Shown here piece after piece: positions 7,522-16,569 of a stretch of 64,000 nucleotides of DNA (positions within the stretch are counted from its first letter, which is position 1; every line of letters begins with the position of its first letter). Under the pieces are notes generated by a model. That model made no database searches and was not told the origin of the DNA. It saw only the letters and a program-made list of their open reading frames with translations. The stretch lies in assembly GCF_018986915.1 (NCBI RefSeq), contig NZ_CP076723.1:1769501-1833500 (forward strand), in the 5' to 3' direction. The position numbers and the translations under genes are program-made. The stretch is from Geomonas oryzisoli (GTDB lineage: Bacteria; Desulfobacterota; Desulfuromonadia; Geobacterales; Geobacteraceae).

Positions 7522-8907
7522 TCAGCACGGCATCTCCGCATTTCTGCGGGAATAACAGTACCAGGTCAGGCCGATGCAGCTCACGTAGAAGGCGAGGAAG
7601 CCGTACAGGGCCGCGTGGGGGGCACCGGTCAGCGTTATCGAGCTGCCGAAGGCCTTCGGTATGAAGAAGGCGCCGTAGGCCGCGAAAGCGGAGCAGAAGC
7701 CGAGCACCGCCGCTGCCTCTTTTGCCGCTTCGGCCGCAGCCTTGGCTTGAGCCTCGCGCCTGAGGTCGCCCGCCGCGCGCTGGCGCTCGGTCAGGAAGAT
7801 CACCGGGATCATCCTGAAGGTCGACCCGTTGCCGATGCCCGTGGTGACGAACAGGAGGATGAACATGGTTAAAAAGCCCCAGAAGCTGCCGGGGTCCCCG
7901 TGGCTGGGCAGGAAGTGGAGCACCCCGAAGGCGGCTGCCGTCATGGCGACGAAGTTCCAGAACGTGACCCTGGCTCCGCCCAGCTTGTCGGCGATCCATC
8001 CCCCGACGGGTCGGAGCAGCGCCCCGACTAGGGGGCCCAGGAAAGCGTACTGCATCGGGTTCACCGCCGGGAACTGCGACTTGATCAGGAGCGGGAGCCC
8101 TGCTGAATAACCGATGAACGACCCGAAGGTGCCCAGGTAGAGCCAGCACATGATCCAGTTGTGCTTGCGCTTGAAGATGACTGACTGCTCCTTGAAGGAC
8201 GCCTTGGCCTCGGCGATGTCGTTCATGCCGAACCAGGCGGCCAGGGTGGAGAGGGCGATGAACGGGACCCAGATGAAGCCGGCGTTCTGCATCCAGACCG
8301 AGGTGGAGACCCCCTTGACGACGCAGACCTGTGGTTCGCCGCACAGAGCTCGGAACGTGCCGGTGGTAATTACCAGCGGCACCAGGAACTGCATGACGCT
8401 GACACCGAGATTGCCAAGGCCCGCGTTCAAGCCGAGAGCCGTCCCCTTGAGGGCCTTGGGGAAGAAAAAGCTGATGTTGGACATGCTGGAAGCGAAGTTG
8501 CCGCCGCCGAGGCCGCACAAAAAGGCCAGCAGCAGCATGGTGGTGTAGCTCGTCCCCGGGTCCCGCACCGCGAAGCCGATACCGACCGCCGGGATCAGCA
8601 GCGACGCCGTGCTGATGGTCGTCCAGACCCTGCCGCCGAAGATGGGGACCATGAAGGAATAGAAGATGCGCAGGGTAGCCCCGGAAAGACCGGGCAGCGC
8701 GGCCAGCCAGAACAGTTTGTCGGCGTCGAAGGAGAACCCGATCGACTGCAGGTTCACCACCACCACGCTCCAGACCATCCAGACCGCGAAGGAAAGGAAG
8801 AGGGATGGGATGGAGATCCACAGATTGCGGTAGGCGATAGCTTTACCCTGCTGTTCCCAGAACTGCGCGTCCTCCGGGTTCCATACTGCCAGTACTCGTG
8901 ACGACAT
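7522..8907 (-). CDS. narK: NarK-type nitrate/nitrite transporter (MFS)
   Basis: A 461-residue major facilitator protein with about twelve membrane segments, beginning MSSRVLAVWNPEDAQFWEQQ. The Gly-rich GLGGGNFASSMSNISFFFP segment near residue 130 is the nitrate-signature-type motif of the NarK/NNP family, with GIGNGSTFRMIPVIF as the second copy. It imports nitrate or exports nitrite for the cytoplasmic-facing NarG site. The frame extends 44 codons upstream, but an ATG at 8907 (or 8910) sits just after GGAGGG and matches the family start. It is the last gene of the nar operon. Confidence 0.9.
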   Translation of the reverse strand: MSSRVLAVWNPEDAQFWEQQGKAIAYRNLWISIPSLFLSFAVWMVWSVVVVNLQSIGFSFDADKLFWLAALPGLSGATLRIFYSFMVPIFGGRVWTTISTASLLIPAVGIGFAVRDPGTSYTTMLLLAFLCGLGGGNFASSMSNISFFFPKALKGTALGLNAGLGNLGVSVMQFLVPLVITTGTFRALCGEPQVCVVKGVSTSVWMQNAGFIWVPFIALSTLAAWFGMNDIAEAKASFKEQSVIFKRKHNWIMCWLYLGTFGSFIGYSAGLPLLIKSQFPAVNPMQYAFLGPLVGALLRPVGGWIADKLGGARVTFWNFVAMTAAAFGVLHFLPSHGDPGSFWGFLTMFILLFVTTGIGNGSTFRMIPVIFLTERQRAAGDLRREAQAKAAAEAAKEAAAVLGFCSAFAAYGAFFIPKAFGSSITLTGAPHAALYGFLAFYVSCIGLTWYCYSRRNAEMPC

Positions 8908-8985
8908 CATCCCTCCATAGATTGTCAAATGCCCTAAACTTCGATATCTAAATGACTCAAGTGCTGCATCCCCACGCGCCATGTC

Positions 8986-9022
8986 GTCCCCTCCCCAGGA
9001 GGGGGAGGGACAGGGAGGGGGA
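8986..9022. repeat. GC-rich dispersed palindrome (nar cluster copy A)
   Basis: A run of C-rich then G-rich blocks (cccctccccaggaggggg...agggaggggg) sits between narK and narI. A longer related copy lies at 11730-11820. Such elements are short interspersed repeats; they could also fold in the mRNA. Confidence 0.55.
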
Positions 9023-9045
9023 AATCGTTGTTGCTCCAAAAACGA

Positions 9046-9711
9046 TTACTTCGACCGCCACCGGTACAAAAGCGGCGGGTCCTTCAGGAAATCAAACGGC
9101 AGGTAGAGCATGTGCACCAGCTTGGTGAACGGCAGCACGGCTACGATCAGGAAGGCGCAGGCGGCGTGCAGCTTGAACACCAGCGGGAGGTCGGCGACGT
9201 ACTCTATCTGCGGCTGGAACGACACGATGGACCAAAGGTAGGGCACCGCCGTGTGCAGGTACCACTGCGAACCCCAGCGCATGAAATAGCCGATGTAGAT
9301 CCCGGTGCCGGCCTGGAACAGCAGCAGGTACAGGATCAGCCAGTCCGAACTGAAGGTGACCCGTTTCAGCATCCCCGAGTTCACGCGGCGCAGCAAAAGG
9401 AGCAGCACCCCCAGCACGGCGAAGGCACCCAGTCCGAAGAGGACGCTTTCCACCCCGAGCAGGGTTTCCGGATTGCCGAGCAACCCCTTGAAAGCACCGG
9501 GAAACGCGAAACCGACCACGTGCGCCAAGAGGATGGGGAGGATGCCGTAGTGCCACGGGTTGATCCCCCAGTAGAGGGCCTTGCGCTCCAGGAACTGGGT
9601 CGAGTAGGCGGTCCAGGTCAGCCGGTTGCTTAAAAAACGGTACGGGGTGACCAGGAGCAACAGCGCCAGGGCCGCGTAGGGCAGGGCGATGAAGATCAAA
9701 GAGTTCAGCAT
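9046..9711 (-). CDS. narI: Respiratory nitrate reductase gamma subunit (cytochrome b)
   Basis: The 221-residue protein has five membrane segments. NarI carries two b hemes and passes quinol electrons to NarH at the membrane; the His residues in WHYGILPILLAHVVGF and in the last third (FKLHAACAF, FTKLVHMLYLPF) are the likely axial ligands. The end KLVHMLYLPFDFLKDPPLLYRWR is typical of the family. The ATG follows GGAGG and overlaps the end of narJ by seven bases. Confidence 0.95.
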   Translation of the reverse strand: MLNSLIFIALPYAALALLLLVTPYRFLSNRLTWTAYSTQFLERKALYWGINPWHYGILPILLAHVVGFAFPGAFKGLLGNPETLLGVESVLFGLGAFAVLGVLLLLLRRVNSGMLKRVTFSSDWLILYLLLFQAGTGIYIGYFMRWGSQWYLHTAVPYLWSIVSFQPQIEYVADLPLVFKLHAACAFLIVAVLPFTKLVHMLYLPFDFLKDPPLLYRWRSK

Positions 9712-10250
9712 GTTGCCTCCTCATGGCAGTCCGCGCTACACAAAAGCTCGGCCGCCTCGACCAGGGTGAGCCACGGGGACGTGTCGCGCTCAACCGAACT
9801 CCCGAGCAGCTTGTTGATCCCGGGCAGAACCAGTTTCTCGATGAACTCGCGGCGGACCGCGTCTTCGCCGCGGCCGGCGAGGTGTGCCAGGAAGGCGAGC
9901 ACCACGCCCAGGTGGTCGGGAAGCTCGTTCACCGGCGCCTCGAAGTCGTGTCTGCCGTACTCCTGTTTCACCTGGATCATGTAGCCGCCTTTCTTCTGGT
10001 TGTCGCCGTAGAGGTGGTGACCCAGGTAGGGAGCCGCCGCGGGGTTGAAGTCGAAGCGGGCCACGTAATCCTCTTGCAGTTCCGCCAGCGTGGAATCGCT
10101 CAGCATCTCCCCGAAGAGATGGGTGCGCGAGTCGATGCCGCTCCGCCTCAAGTAGGAGGAGAGGGCGTCGTAGGACGTCAGCAGCTCTTCCCGCTGCTGC
10201 GGGTACTCGAAAAGCCGCGACAGGGCATGGTAACTCTGCTGCATGCTCAT
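9705..10250 (-). CDS. narJ: Nitrate reductase assembly chaperone
   Basis: This 181-residue protein belongs to the NarJ/DmsD (TorD-like) redox chaperone family, recognisable by LFEYPQQREEL near the start and LQEDYVARFDFNPAAAPYLGHHLYGD in the middle. NarJ binds NarG and assists molybdenum cofactor and FeS insertion before membrane attachment; it is not part of the final enzyme. The start at 10250 overlaps the narH stop as ATGA, indicating translational coupling. The longer open frame upstream is antisense to nothing useful and reads through narH in another frame. Confidence 0.92.
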   Translation of the reverse strand: MSMQQSYHALSRLFEYPQQREELLTSYDALSSYLRRSGIDSRTHLFGEMLSDSTLAELQEDYVARFDFNPAAAPYLGHHLYGDNQKKGGYMIQVKQEYGRHDFEAPVNELPDHLGVVLAFLAHLAGRGEDAVRREFIEKLVLPGINKLLGSSVERDTSPWLTLVEAAELLCSADCHEEATC

Positions 10251-11701
10251 TTTGCCCCTCCCCTGGTCTTCTTGAGGATGCCGAAGCCGGCCTCCTGCTT
10301 GCGCCGTTGCGGGTCCTGCTCCTCGCGCTGCTGGGGCGGAATCACGTTGCGCTCGTTGTAGCCCGCCACCGTGAAGAGCCGGTACAGCCGCTTTGCCGCC
10401 GCCTCGTCCAGTCCCGCCTCCTGGAGCAGCGCCGGGTCCGCCGGCAGCCCCAAATTCTCCGCCCGCATCTGGACCCGGATGGCGATCAGCTTCTTCAGCG
10501 TCTCCTCGATGACCGCCTCGTTGCCGCCGGAGAGGAGGCTCGCCAGGTACCCGATGGGAACGCGCAGGGTCTGAAGCGCGGGGATCATGCCGTGCTCCAG
10601 GAGTTTGTGGGTATCGCCCCAGGTGGAGAGGACCGGCGACAGGGAAGGGATGTAGTACGCCATGGGGAGGGTCCTGAACTCCGGGTGCAGCGGGAGCGCG
10701 ATACGGAATTCCTTCACCAGCGCGTAAACCGGCGAGGCGACCGCCGCGTCCAGCCACTGCTCCGAGATCCCGTTTTCCAGCGCCAGCCTGCGCACCTCCG
10801 GGTCGCGCGGGTCGAGGATGACCTCGCGGTGCGCCTCGACCAGTTCGGCATCCCCCTTGAGGGCGGCCGCCTCAACCGCGTCCGCATCGTAAAGAAGCAC
10901 ACCTACGTAGCGGATGCGCCCGACGCAGCTGTGGGCGCAGGCGTTGCACTGGCCGGTTTCCACGCGTGGATAGCAGAAGATGCACTTCTCCGCCTTGCCG
11001 GTGTTCCAGTTGAAGTAGACCTTCTTGTACGGGCAGGCGCTGGTACAGAAGCGCCACCCCTTGCAGACCTCCTGGTCCACCAGCACGATGCCGTCCTCGC
11101 CGCGTTTGTAGAGGGCGCGGGAGGGGCAGGAGGCGACGCAGGCCGGGTTCAGGCAGTGGTTGCAGATGCGCGGCAGGTACTGCATGAACATCGAGTCGTA
11201 GGATTCGATGACCTTCTTGTCCTTGAGGTTCAGGTCTTTCGCGGCGTAGACCTGGGACCCGGAGAGGTCGTCGTCCCAGTTGGGTCCCCCCTGGATCTCC
11301 TCGATCTTCTTGCCGGAGATCTGGGAAAACGCTTCTGCGACGGGCTGGTCCTTCCCCTCCTTGGCGCCGGCGAGGTTGCCGTAGTCGAAGTCGAAGGGCT
11401 CGTAGTAGTCCTCGATCTTGGGCATGTTGGGCTGGAAGAACATGTTGGCCAGGGTCGGGCCTTTGCCCATCGACTTCAGCTTCAGTTTCTTGCCGTCGAC
11501 CACCCAGCCCCCCTTGAAGCGCTCCTGGTCCTCCCACTGCCGGGGGTAACCCACGCCGGGCTTGGTCTCGACGTTGTTCCACCACATGTATTCGGCGCCC
11601 TTGCGGTCGGTCCAGATGTTCTTGCAGGAGATGGAACAGGTGTGGCAGCCGATGCACTTGTCCAGGTTGAAGACCATCACTATTTGAGCTCTTACATCCA
11701 T
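10247..11701 (-). CDS. narH: Respiratory nitrate reductase beta subunit
   Basis: The 484-residue iron-sulfur subunit contains ferredoxin-like Cys clusters: CIGCHTCSISC near residue 16, CNHCLNPACVASCPS near 185, CKGWRFCTSACPYKK near 220 and CIFCYPRVETGQCNACAHSC near 245. The Trp in the third cluster (CKGWRFC) marks the 3Fe-4S centre of NarH. It relays electrons from NarI to NarG. The ATG follows AAGGAG. The gene is between narG and narJ in the usual order. Confidence 0.96.
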   Translation of the reverse strand: MDVRAQIVMVFNLDKCIGCHTCSISCKNIWTDRKGAEYMWWNNVETKPGVGYPRQWEDQERFKGGWVVDGKKLKLKSMGKGPTLANMFFQPNMPKIEDYYEPFDFDYGNLAGAKEGKDQPVAEAFSQISGKKIEEIQGGPNWDDDLSGSQVYAAKDLNLKDKKVIESYDSMFMQYLPRICNHCLNPACVASCPSRALYKRGEDGIVLVDQEVCKGWRFCTSACPYKKVYFNWNTGKAEKCIFCYPRVETGQCNACAHSCVGRIRYVGVLLYDADAVEAAALKGDAELVEAHREVILDPRDPEVRRLALENGISEQWLDAAVASPVYALVKEFRIALPLHPEFRTLPMAYYIPSLSPVLSTWGDTHKLLEHGMIPALQTLRVPIGYLASLLSGGNEAVIEETLKKLIAIRVQMRAENLGLPADPALLQEAGLDEAAAKRLYRLFTVAGYNERNVIPPQQREEQDPQRRKQEAGFGILKKTRGGAK

Positions 11702-11729
11702 ATTTGGCTCCTTGGAATCTTGCTTTGAA

Positions 11730-11820
11730 TTCCCCCCTCCCGGCCTCCCCCCTCCGGGGGGGAAGAGTGCACGGTACCGGAGTCCCCGCCCCCGGAGGGG
11801 GAGGGTTAGGGAGGGGGAAG
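11730..11820. repeat. GC-rich dispersed palindrome (nar cluster copy B)
   Basis: The narG-narH spacer is almost filled by C-rich and G-rich inverted blocks, including cccccctccggggggg and a second arm ccccgcccccggaggggg. It resembles the shorter copy at 8986-9022. A stable mRNA hairpin between narG and narH is likely, which could affect relative expression. Confidence 0.6.
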
Positions 11821-11837
11821 GGCGGCGATCTTTTCCT

Positions 11838-14800
11838 CTACTTGAGCTTCCTGACCACCACGTAACTGTCGCGGTTCACGCCGGTTGGGCCCCAGTAGTT
11901 GAAGTAGTAGCTGAACTGGGCGTACCCTCCCAGCATCAGGGTCGGCTTCAGGCGGATGCGGGACAGGCTGTTGTGCACGCCGCCCCTTTTGCCGCTCTTC
12001 TTCGACTTCTTGATGTTCAGGGTCCGCTCCGGCGCGTGGTACATGACGGCGGCGCCCCTGGGGATCCTGGAGGAAACGATGGAGCGGCAGACCACCACGC
12101 CGTTGGCGTTGTAGACCTCGATCTGCTCGTTGTCCTCGATGCCGGCCCCGGCCGCATCCAGGTGGTTCAACCAGACCGCCTGCCCGCCGCGCGAGAGGGT
12201 GAGCATTCTCAGGTTGTCCGAGTAGGTCGAGTGGATCCCCCACTTGCCGTGCGGCGTCAGGAAGTTCAGCACCAGCCCCGTTTCGCCCTCGGTCTCGTCG
12301 AGAAGCGCCGGGTTCAGCTTCCCCTTGAAGGTCGGGAGCCCCTCGTAGAACTCGCGGTAGTACGGGTGATCCAGGTAGAGCGACTGCCGCCCGGACAGGG
12401 TGCGCCAGGGTACCAGGTGCTCCACGTTCAGCGTGTAGGGGGAGTAGGGGCGCCCGCCGTTCACCAGGCCGCTCCAGATCGGCGAGCTGATCACCCGGCG
12501 CGGCTTCTGGGTCACGTCCTCCCACTTGACCCGGATCTCTCGCGCGCCTGCGGATATCTGCGCCAGCGGCTTGCCGACCCGCTTCTCGAGATTCTGGTAA
12601 GCGCGGTGCGCCAGTTCTCCGTTGGTCTCGGGAGCCAGCGACAGGATCGCGTCCGCCACCACCTTTTCATCGGCCAGGTCGACGTAGCTCTTGCCGTTCC
12701 AGCTCCGGTTGGGAAGCTCCCTCAGCAGCTTCTCGTGCTCGTCGTCGGCGTCGTAGTAGTTGCCGTGCGAGCCTAAGTGCCCGATGTTGGGGCCGAGCGA
12801 GAGATAGCGGTTGTAGAGGTTCACGTAGTCGCGCTCGACGATGGCCAGGTTGGGCATGGTCTTACCCGGCACCGGCTCGCATTCTCCGAGCTTCCAGTCC
12901 TTGACCGAGCGCTGGGCTATCTCGCCCGGTGTGTCGTGCAGAAGCGGCGCGGCGATGATGTCCTTCACCGGCTCGGGCAGGTGGGTCGCCGCCAGTTCGC
13001 TCACCTTCTTCGCGATCTGGCTGAAGATCTTCCAGTCCGACTTCGACTCCCAGGACGGGGGCACCGCCGCGTCCATGCAGTTCACGAAGGAGTGCATGTC
13101 GGTGGTGTTGAGATCGCTCTTCTCGTACCAGGTGGCCGCCGGGAGCACGATGTCCGAGTACAGGGTCGAGGTGTCCATCCTGAAGTTCAGGTCCACCACC
13201 AGGTCGACCTTCGCCTCGGGTGCCTTGTCGTGCCAGACGATGTCCTGCACCTGCCCCTTGGCGACCTCCTTCGCGGTGGCGCTCGCATTGGGGGCGCCCA
13301 GCACGTGCTTCAGGAAGAACTCGTGCCCCTTGGCGGAGGCCGAAATGGCGTTGCCGCGCCAGATGAACCAGACCTTCGGCGAGTTGCCGGCGGCATCCGG
13401 GTCCTCGATGGCGAAGCGCGTCTTGCCGCTTTTCAACCGGTCCACCAGCCAGGAGCGGGTGGCTTCGTCGTCACTGCACCCCTCGCTCTTGGCCTGCTTC
13501 AAAAGCTCCAGCGGGTTGGCGTTGAAGTGCGGCGCGAAGGGAAGCCACCCAAGGCGCACCGCCTTGGCGTTGAAATCCGCCGCGTGCATCGGCATCTTGT
13601 CGCCGGTCTCGGGTTTGAAGTAGTCGACGAAATTGCGGTCGTAGCGCCACTGGTCCGAGTGCATGTACCAGAAGCTCGGCGTGTTCTGCAGGCGGGACCC
13701 CTTGACCCAATCCTGCGCCATGGCGATGGAGGTCCAGGGAGAGAGCGGCGCCACCTTTTCCTGCCCCACGTAGTGGGCAAGCCCCGCGCCGTTTCTCCCG
13801 ACGCTCCCGGTGAGGATGAGAGCCGTGATGGCGGCGCGGTAGATGAGGTCGTTGTGGTACCAGTGGTTCACCCCGGCGCCGATGATGACCATGTTGCGCC
13901 CACGGCTCTGCTCGCCGTTTTCGCCCCACTCGCGCGCGATCTTGATCAGCGTTTCGGCGTCGATGCCCGTGTGCTTTTCCTGCCACTTGGGCGTGAAGGG
14001 GAGGTCGGAGTCGTAGCCGTGCGGGTAGTCGCCGGAGAGCCCCCGGGAGACGCCGAACTGCGCCATGAGGAGATCGAAGACGGTCGTTACCACGATCTCG
14101 CCGTCCGCCGTCCGCACCCGCCGCACCGGCACCTCGCGGAGCGCGTCCTGTTCACCCTCGAAGCGGAACAGGACCTTGCGTGTCTCCTGTCCCAGGAAGG
14201 TGATTGCGGGGTCGATCTCGGCGCCGTCGACCACGTCCTTCATGTCGAGGTTCCACTGCCCCTCCTGCTTGCTCCAGCGCGAGCCGAGGCTGCCGTTGGG
14301 GACGCGCACCTCGCCGTTTTTGTCGGCGACGCACAGGCACCACTCCGCGTGCTCCAGCGAGGCGGAGCGCTCGAAACGCGCCGCGCGCACCAGTTCCCCC
14401 TGGCGCCACACGGGGACTGGCTCCGCAGGTGCCTGTCCCCCTCCCGTCTGCCCCCCTTCCGGCGTAAGTTCCACCAGGAACGGGAAGTCGGTGTACTTCG
14501 TTACGTACTCCTCGAAGAAGGGGACCTGGCGCTCCGCGTAGAACTCTTTTAGGATCACGTGGTTCAGCGCCATCCAGAAGGCGCCGTCGTGCCCCTGCTC
14601 GACGGGGAGCCAGGCGTCCGCGAACTTGCTGGCCATCGAGTAGTCCGGCGACATGACCACCACCTTGGTGCCGCGGTAGCGCGCCTCGGTGAGATAGTGG
14701 GCGTCCGGGGTGCGGGTCATCGGGACGTTGGAGCCGCACAGCACGATGTAGGAGGCGTTGTACCAGTCCGCGGACTCGTTCACGTCGGTCTGCTCGCCCC

Positions 14801-15449
14801 AGACCTGCGGTGAGGCGGGGGGAAGGTCGCAGTACCAGTCGTAGAAGCTCATGGCGACGCCGCCGAAGAGTTGCAGGAAGCGGCTCCCCGCCGCGTAGCT
14901 GATCATGGACATGGCCGGGATGGGGGAGAACCCGATCACCCGGTCCGGGCCGTGCTTCTTGGCGGTGTAGATGCTGGAGGCGGCGATGATCTCGGTGACG
15001 GTCTCCCAGTCGCCGCGCCGGAAGCCACCCATGCCGCGCTGCCCGGTGTAGGAGGCGCGCGCTTCCGGATTCTCCACGATGCTCGCCCAGGCCTCGACCG
15101 GGTCGGCGTGGGCCTTCTTCGCCTCTATCCAGCGGTCCAAAAGCGCCCCGCGCAGGTAGGGATGCTTCACGCGCAGCGGGCTGTAGAGGTACCAGGAGAA
15201 GCTGATGCCGCGGGTGCAGCCGCGCGGCTCGTGGTTCGGGATGGTACCGTCGAACTGCGGGTAGTCGTTGGCCTGCAATTCCCACCCGACGATGCCGTCC
15301 TTCACGTGCACCATCCAGCTGCAGCCGCCGGTACAGTTGACGCCGTGCGTAGAGCGCACCACCTTGTCGTACTGGGCGCGGTTGCGGTAAAGCTCTTCCC
15401 ACTGGCGGTTGTGCGCCGAGCAGTCATCCTTGATCCTGTTATGTGACAT
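11838..15449 (-). CDS. narG: Respiratory nitrate reductase alpha subunit (molybdopterin)
   Basis: This 1203-residue catalytic subunit reduces nitrate to nitrite at a bis-MGD molybdenum centre. Near residues 35-78 it has the HxxxC...C...C ligands of the FS0 cluster (HGVNCTGGCSW and later RGCTRG); YNASYIVLCGSNVPMTRTPDAHY carries the molybdenum-ligating Asp region. No twin-Arg leader is visible at the N terminus, unlike periplasmic-side NarG; the conserved N-terminal NRxW-type segment (HNRQWEELYRNR) is present. Residues 337-347 are encoded by a dispersed palindrome inserted in frame. The start overlaps the upstream cytochrome stop by one base and has an AGAGGAG RBS. Confidence 0.97.
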   Translation of the reverse strand: MSHNRIKDDCSAHNRQWEELYRNRAQYDKVVRSTHGVNCTGGCSWMVHVKDGIVGWELQANDYPQFDGTIPNHEPRGCTRGISFSWYLYSPLRVKHPYLRGALLDRWIEAKKAHADPVEAWASIVENPEARASYTGQRGMGGFRRGDWETVTEIIAASSIYTAKKHGPDRVIGFSPIPAMSMISYAAGSRFLQLFGGVAMSFYDWYCDLPPASPQVWGEQTDVNESADWYNASYIVLCGSNVPMTRTPDAHYLTEARYRGTKVVVMSPDYSMASKFADAWLPVEQGHDGAFWMALNHVILKEFYAERQVPFFEEYVTKYTDFPFLVELTPEGGQTGGGQAPAEPVPVWRQGELVRAARFERSASLEHAEWCLCVADKNGEVRVPNGSLGSRWSKQEGQWNLDMKDVVDGAEIDPAITFLGQETRKVLFRFEGEQDALREVPVRRVRTADGEIVVTTVFDLLMAQFGVSRGLSGDYPHGYDSDLPFTPKWQEKHTGIDAETLIKIAREWGENGEQSRGRNMVIIGAGVNHWYHNDLIYRAAITALILTGSVGRNGAGLAHYVGQEKVAPLSPWTSIAMAQDWVKGSRLQNTPSFWYMHSDQWRYDRNFVDYFKPETGDKMPMHAADFNAKAVRLGWLPFAPHFNANPLELLKQAKSEGCSDDEATRSWLVDRLKSGKTRFAIEDPDAAGNSPKVWFIWRGNAISASAKGHEFFLKHVLGAPNASATAKEVAKGQVQDIVWHDKAPEAKVDLVVDLNFRMDTSTLYSDIVLPAATWYEKSDLNTTDMHSFVNCMDAAVPPSWESKSDWKIFSQIAKKVSELAATHLPEPVKDIIAAPLLHDTPGEIAQRSVKDWKLGECEPVPGKTMPNLAIVERDYVNLYNRYLSLGPNIGHLGSHGNYYDADDEHEKLLRELPNRSWNGKSYVDLADEKVVADAILSLAPETNGELAHRAYQNLEKRVGKPLAQISAGAREIRVKWEDVTQKPRRVISSPIWSGLVNGGRPYSPYTLNVEHLVPWRTLSGRQSLYLDHPYYREFYEGLPTFKGKLNPALLDETEGETGLVLNFLTPHGKWGIHSTYSDNLRMLTLSRGGQAVWLNHLDAAGAGIEDNEQIEVYNANGVVVCRSIVSSRIPRGAAVMYHAPERTLNIKKSKKSGKRGGVHNSLSRIRLKPTLMLGGYAQFSYYFNYWGPTGVNRDSYVVVRKLK
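14412..14440. repeat. Dispersed 29-bp imperfect palindrome inside narG
   Basis: The unit runs from GGGGACTGGCTCC to GTGCCTGTCCCC and matches intergenic copies at 61179-61206, 61254-61283 (inverted) and 63599-63625. Within narG it is read in frame as part of GGGQAPAEPVPVW. Confidence 0.8.
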
Positions 15450-16267
15450 TACTTGGTTCTCCTCTTGAACAGCAGGACGGCGATGAGGCAGATGGCGAAG
15501 AAGCCGAGACCGGCGGCCGGATACGGATCGCTGGCGGGATGCTTCCTGGCGGCGGAGTCCTTGAACAGCGCGGTGAGCGCCGTCGACTCCTCGTCGGTCA
15601 GGGGGCGGTCCGCATAGATCTTCTTCATCACGGGGAAGCTGAGGCTTTTCAGTACGCCCCGCACGCCGTTCTCGCCCATCTTGCCGTAGAGGTTGGTGAG
15701 GTCGGCGGCGAGAGCGCCGCCGTATATGCCGGGGTAGTCGAAGCGGTGGCAGGACACGCAGGGGGCGCCCCCCTTGGCGAAGCGCTGCTTGCCGGTGAAC
15801 AGGTCGCGCCCGGTCGCGAGCAGTTCCTTGGTCACCACGACTTCAGCCGGCTGCTGCGGTGCCTCGGCCTGGGCCGGTGCCGTCGCAGCCGGAGCCGGTT
15901 TATCGCCGGCGGGAGCGGGAGCGCCACCGCCGAGGAACGCGACGATCTTCTCGGCATCGCCGCGGTTAACGCCGACGTTGGGCATCTCGAAGCCGTACTT
16001 CTTCACCAGTTCCGCCTGTGCCGGATCCTTTTCGGCGGTCAGCTTGCCGGGATCGGTGACGATCTTCACCAGCCACTCGGTGGGGTGCTTCGCTCCGACC
16101 CCTTTCAGGTCGGGGCCGCCGCCGTCTCCGCCGCCGATGGTGTGGCAGGAGGCACAGTGCTTGTCGAAGAGCTCCTTCCCCCCGTCGGCACGGGCCGTGC
16201 CGGTAACGGCTGCTACCATCATGATTGCGATAATAAAACGGATCGGTGTCGACGGCGAATGTGGCAT
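15449..16267 (-). CDS. Membrane-anchored diheme cytochrome c of the nar operon (NarC-like)
   Basis: This 272-residue exported protein has a signal peptide (about residues 1-28 ending TARA), a first heme site CASCH near residue 38, an Ala/Pro-rich linker around residues 115-145, a second heme site CVSCH near residue 170, and a C-terminal anchor GLGFFAICLIAVLLF followed by KRRTK. The order cytochrome-narGHJI-narK matches the Thermus narCGHJIK arrangement, where NarC connects respiratory electron flow to the enzyme; orthology is inferred from order and architecture. The stop overlaps the narG start as TAATG. It is the first gene of the operon behind an FNR-type promoter. Confidence 0.85.
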   Translation of the reverse strand: MPHSPSTPIRFIIAIMMVAAVTGTARADGGKELFDKHCASCHTIGGGDGGGPDLKGVGAKHPTEWLVKIVTDPGKLTAEKDPAQAELVKKYGFEMPNVGVNRGDAEKIVAFLGGGAPAPAGDKPAPAATAPAQAEAPQQPAEVVVTKELLATGRDLFTGKQRFAKGGAPCVSCHRFDYPGIYGGALAADLTNLYGKMGENGVRGVLKSLSFPVMKKIYADRPLTDEESTALTALFKDSAARKHPASDPYPAAGLGFFAICLIAVLLFKRRTK

Positions 16268-16361
16268 GGAGGCTCTCCTTCAGCTTCTGGCGTTTCGATA
16301 CGTCATGCCGGTGCGGCCAAGGCAGGGCGTCGCGATGTTGTAAACACTTCGGATAGAGGAG

Positions 16362-16403
16362 ACTCTAGAACAGGAGTTTGTTAAGGTTCTTGACCTAAAT
16401 CAA
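16362..16403 (-). promoter_or_regulatory. FNR/DNR-type box and promoter of the nar operon
   Basis: TTGAC-CTAA-ATCAA at 16390-16403 matches the FNR-family palindrome. On the minus strand, TAGAGT (16367-16362) lies at the spacing expected for a -10 element if the box is centred at -41.5, giving a start near 16355 and an 88-base leader before the cytochrome gene. The geometry is the same as at the hemerythrin promoter. Confidence 0.6.
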
Positions 16404-16569
16404 AAAATCGAGAATCCATTTTGCGCTAATGAGGCCTAGACGGAGTTACGTTTCATTATAACGTCGCGTTTGGATTTTGCAGGTAGGGAGCAAGGTGAGG
16501 TTATGGTGCGGGAAACCATGCCGACGTGCGTGGCGGTTGGATTGGGGGGTGGCGTAGGTTATGCGCGCC

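Noticed and set aside
8908-9039. 44-residue N-terminal extension of NarK
   Set aside because: It runs into a dispersed repeat and lacks an RBS; ATG 8907 follows GGAGGG and fits the family start.
11712-15446. Long plus-strand frames across narG and narH
   Set aside because: They are antisense shadows of high-GC nar genes; the minus-strand proteins match known families end to end.
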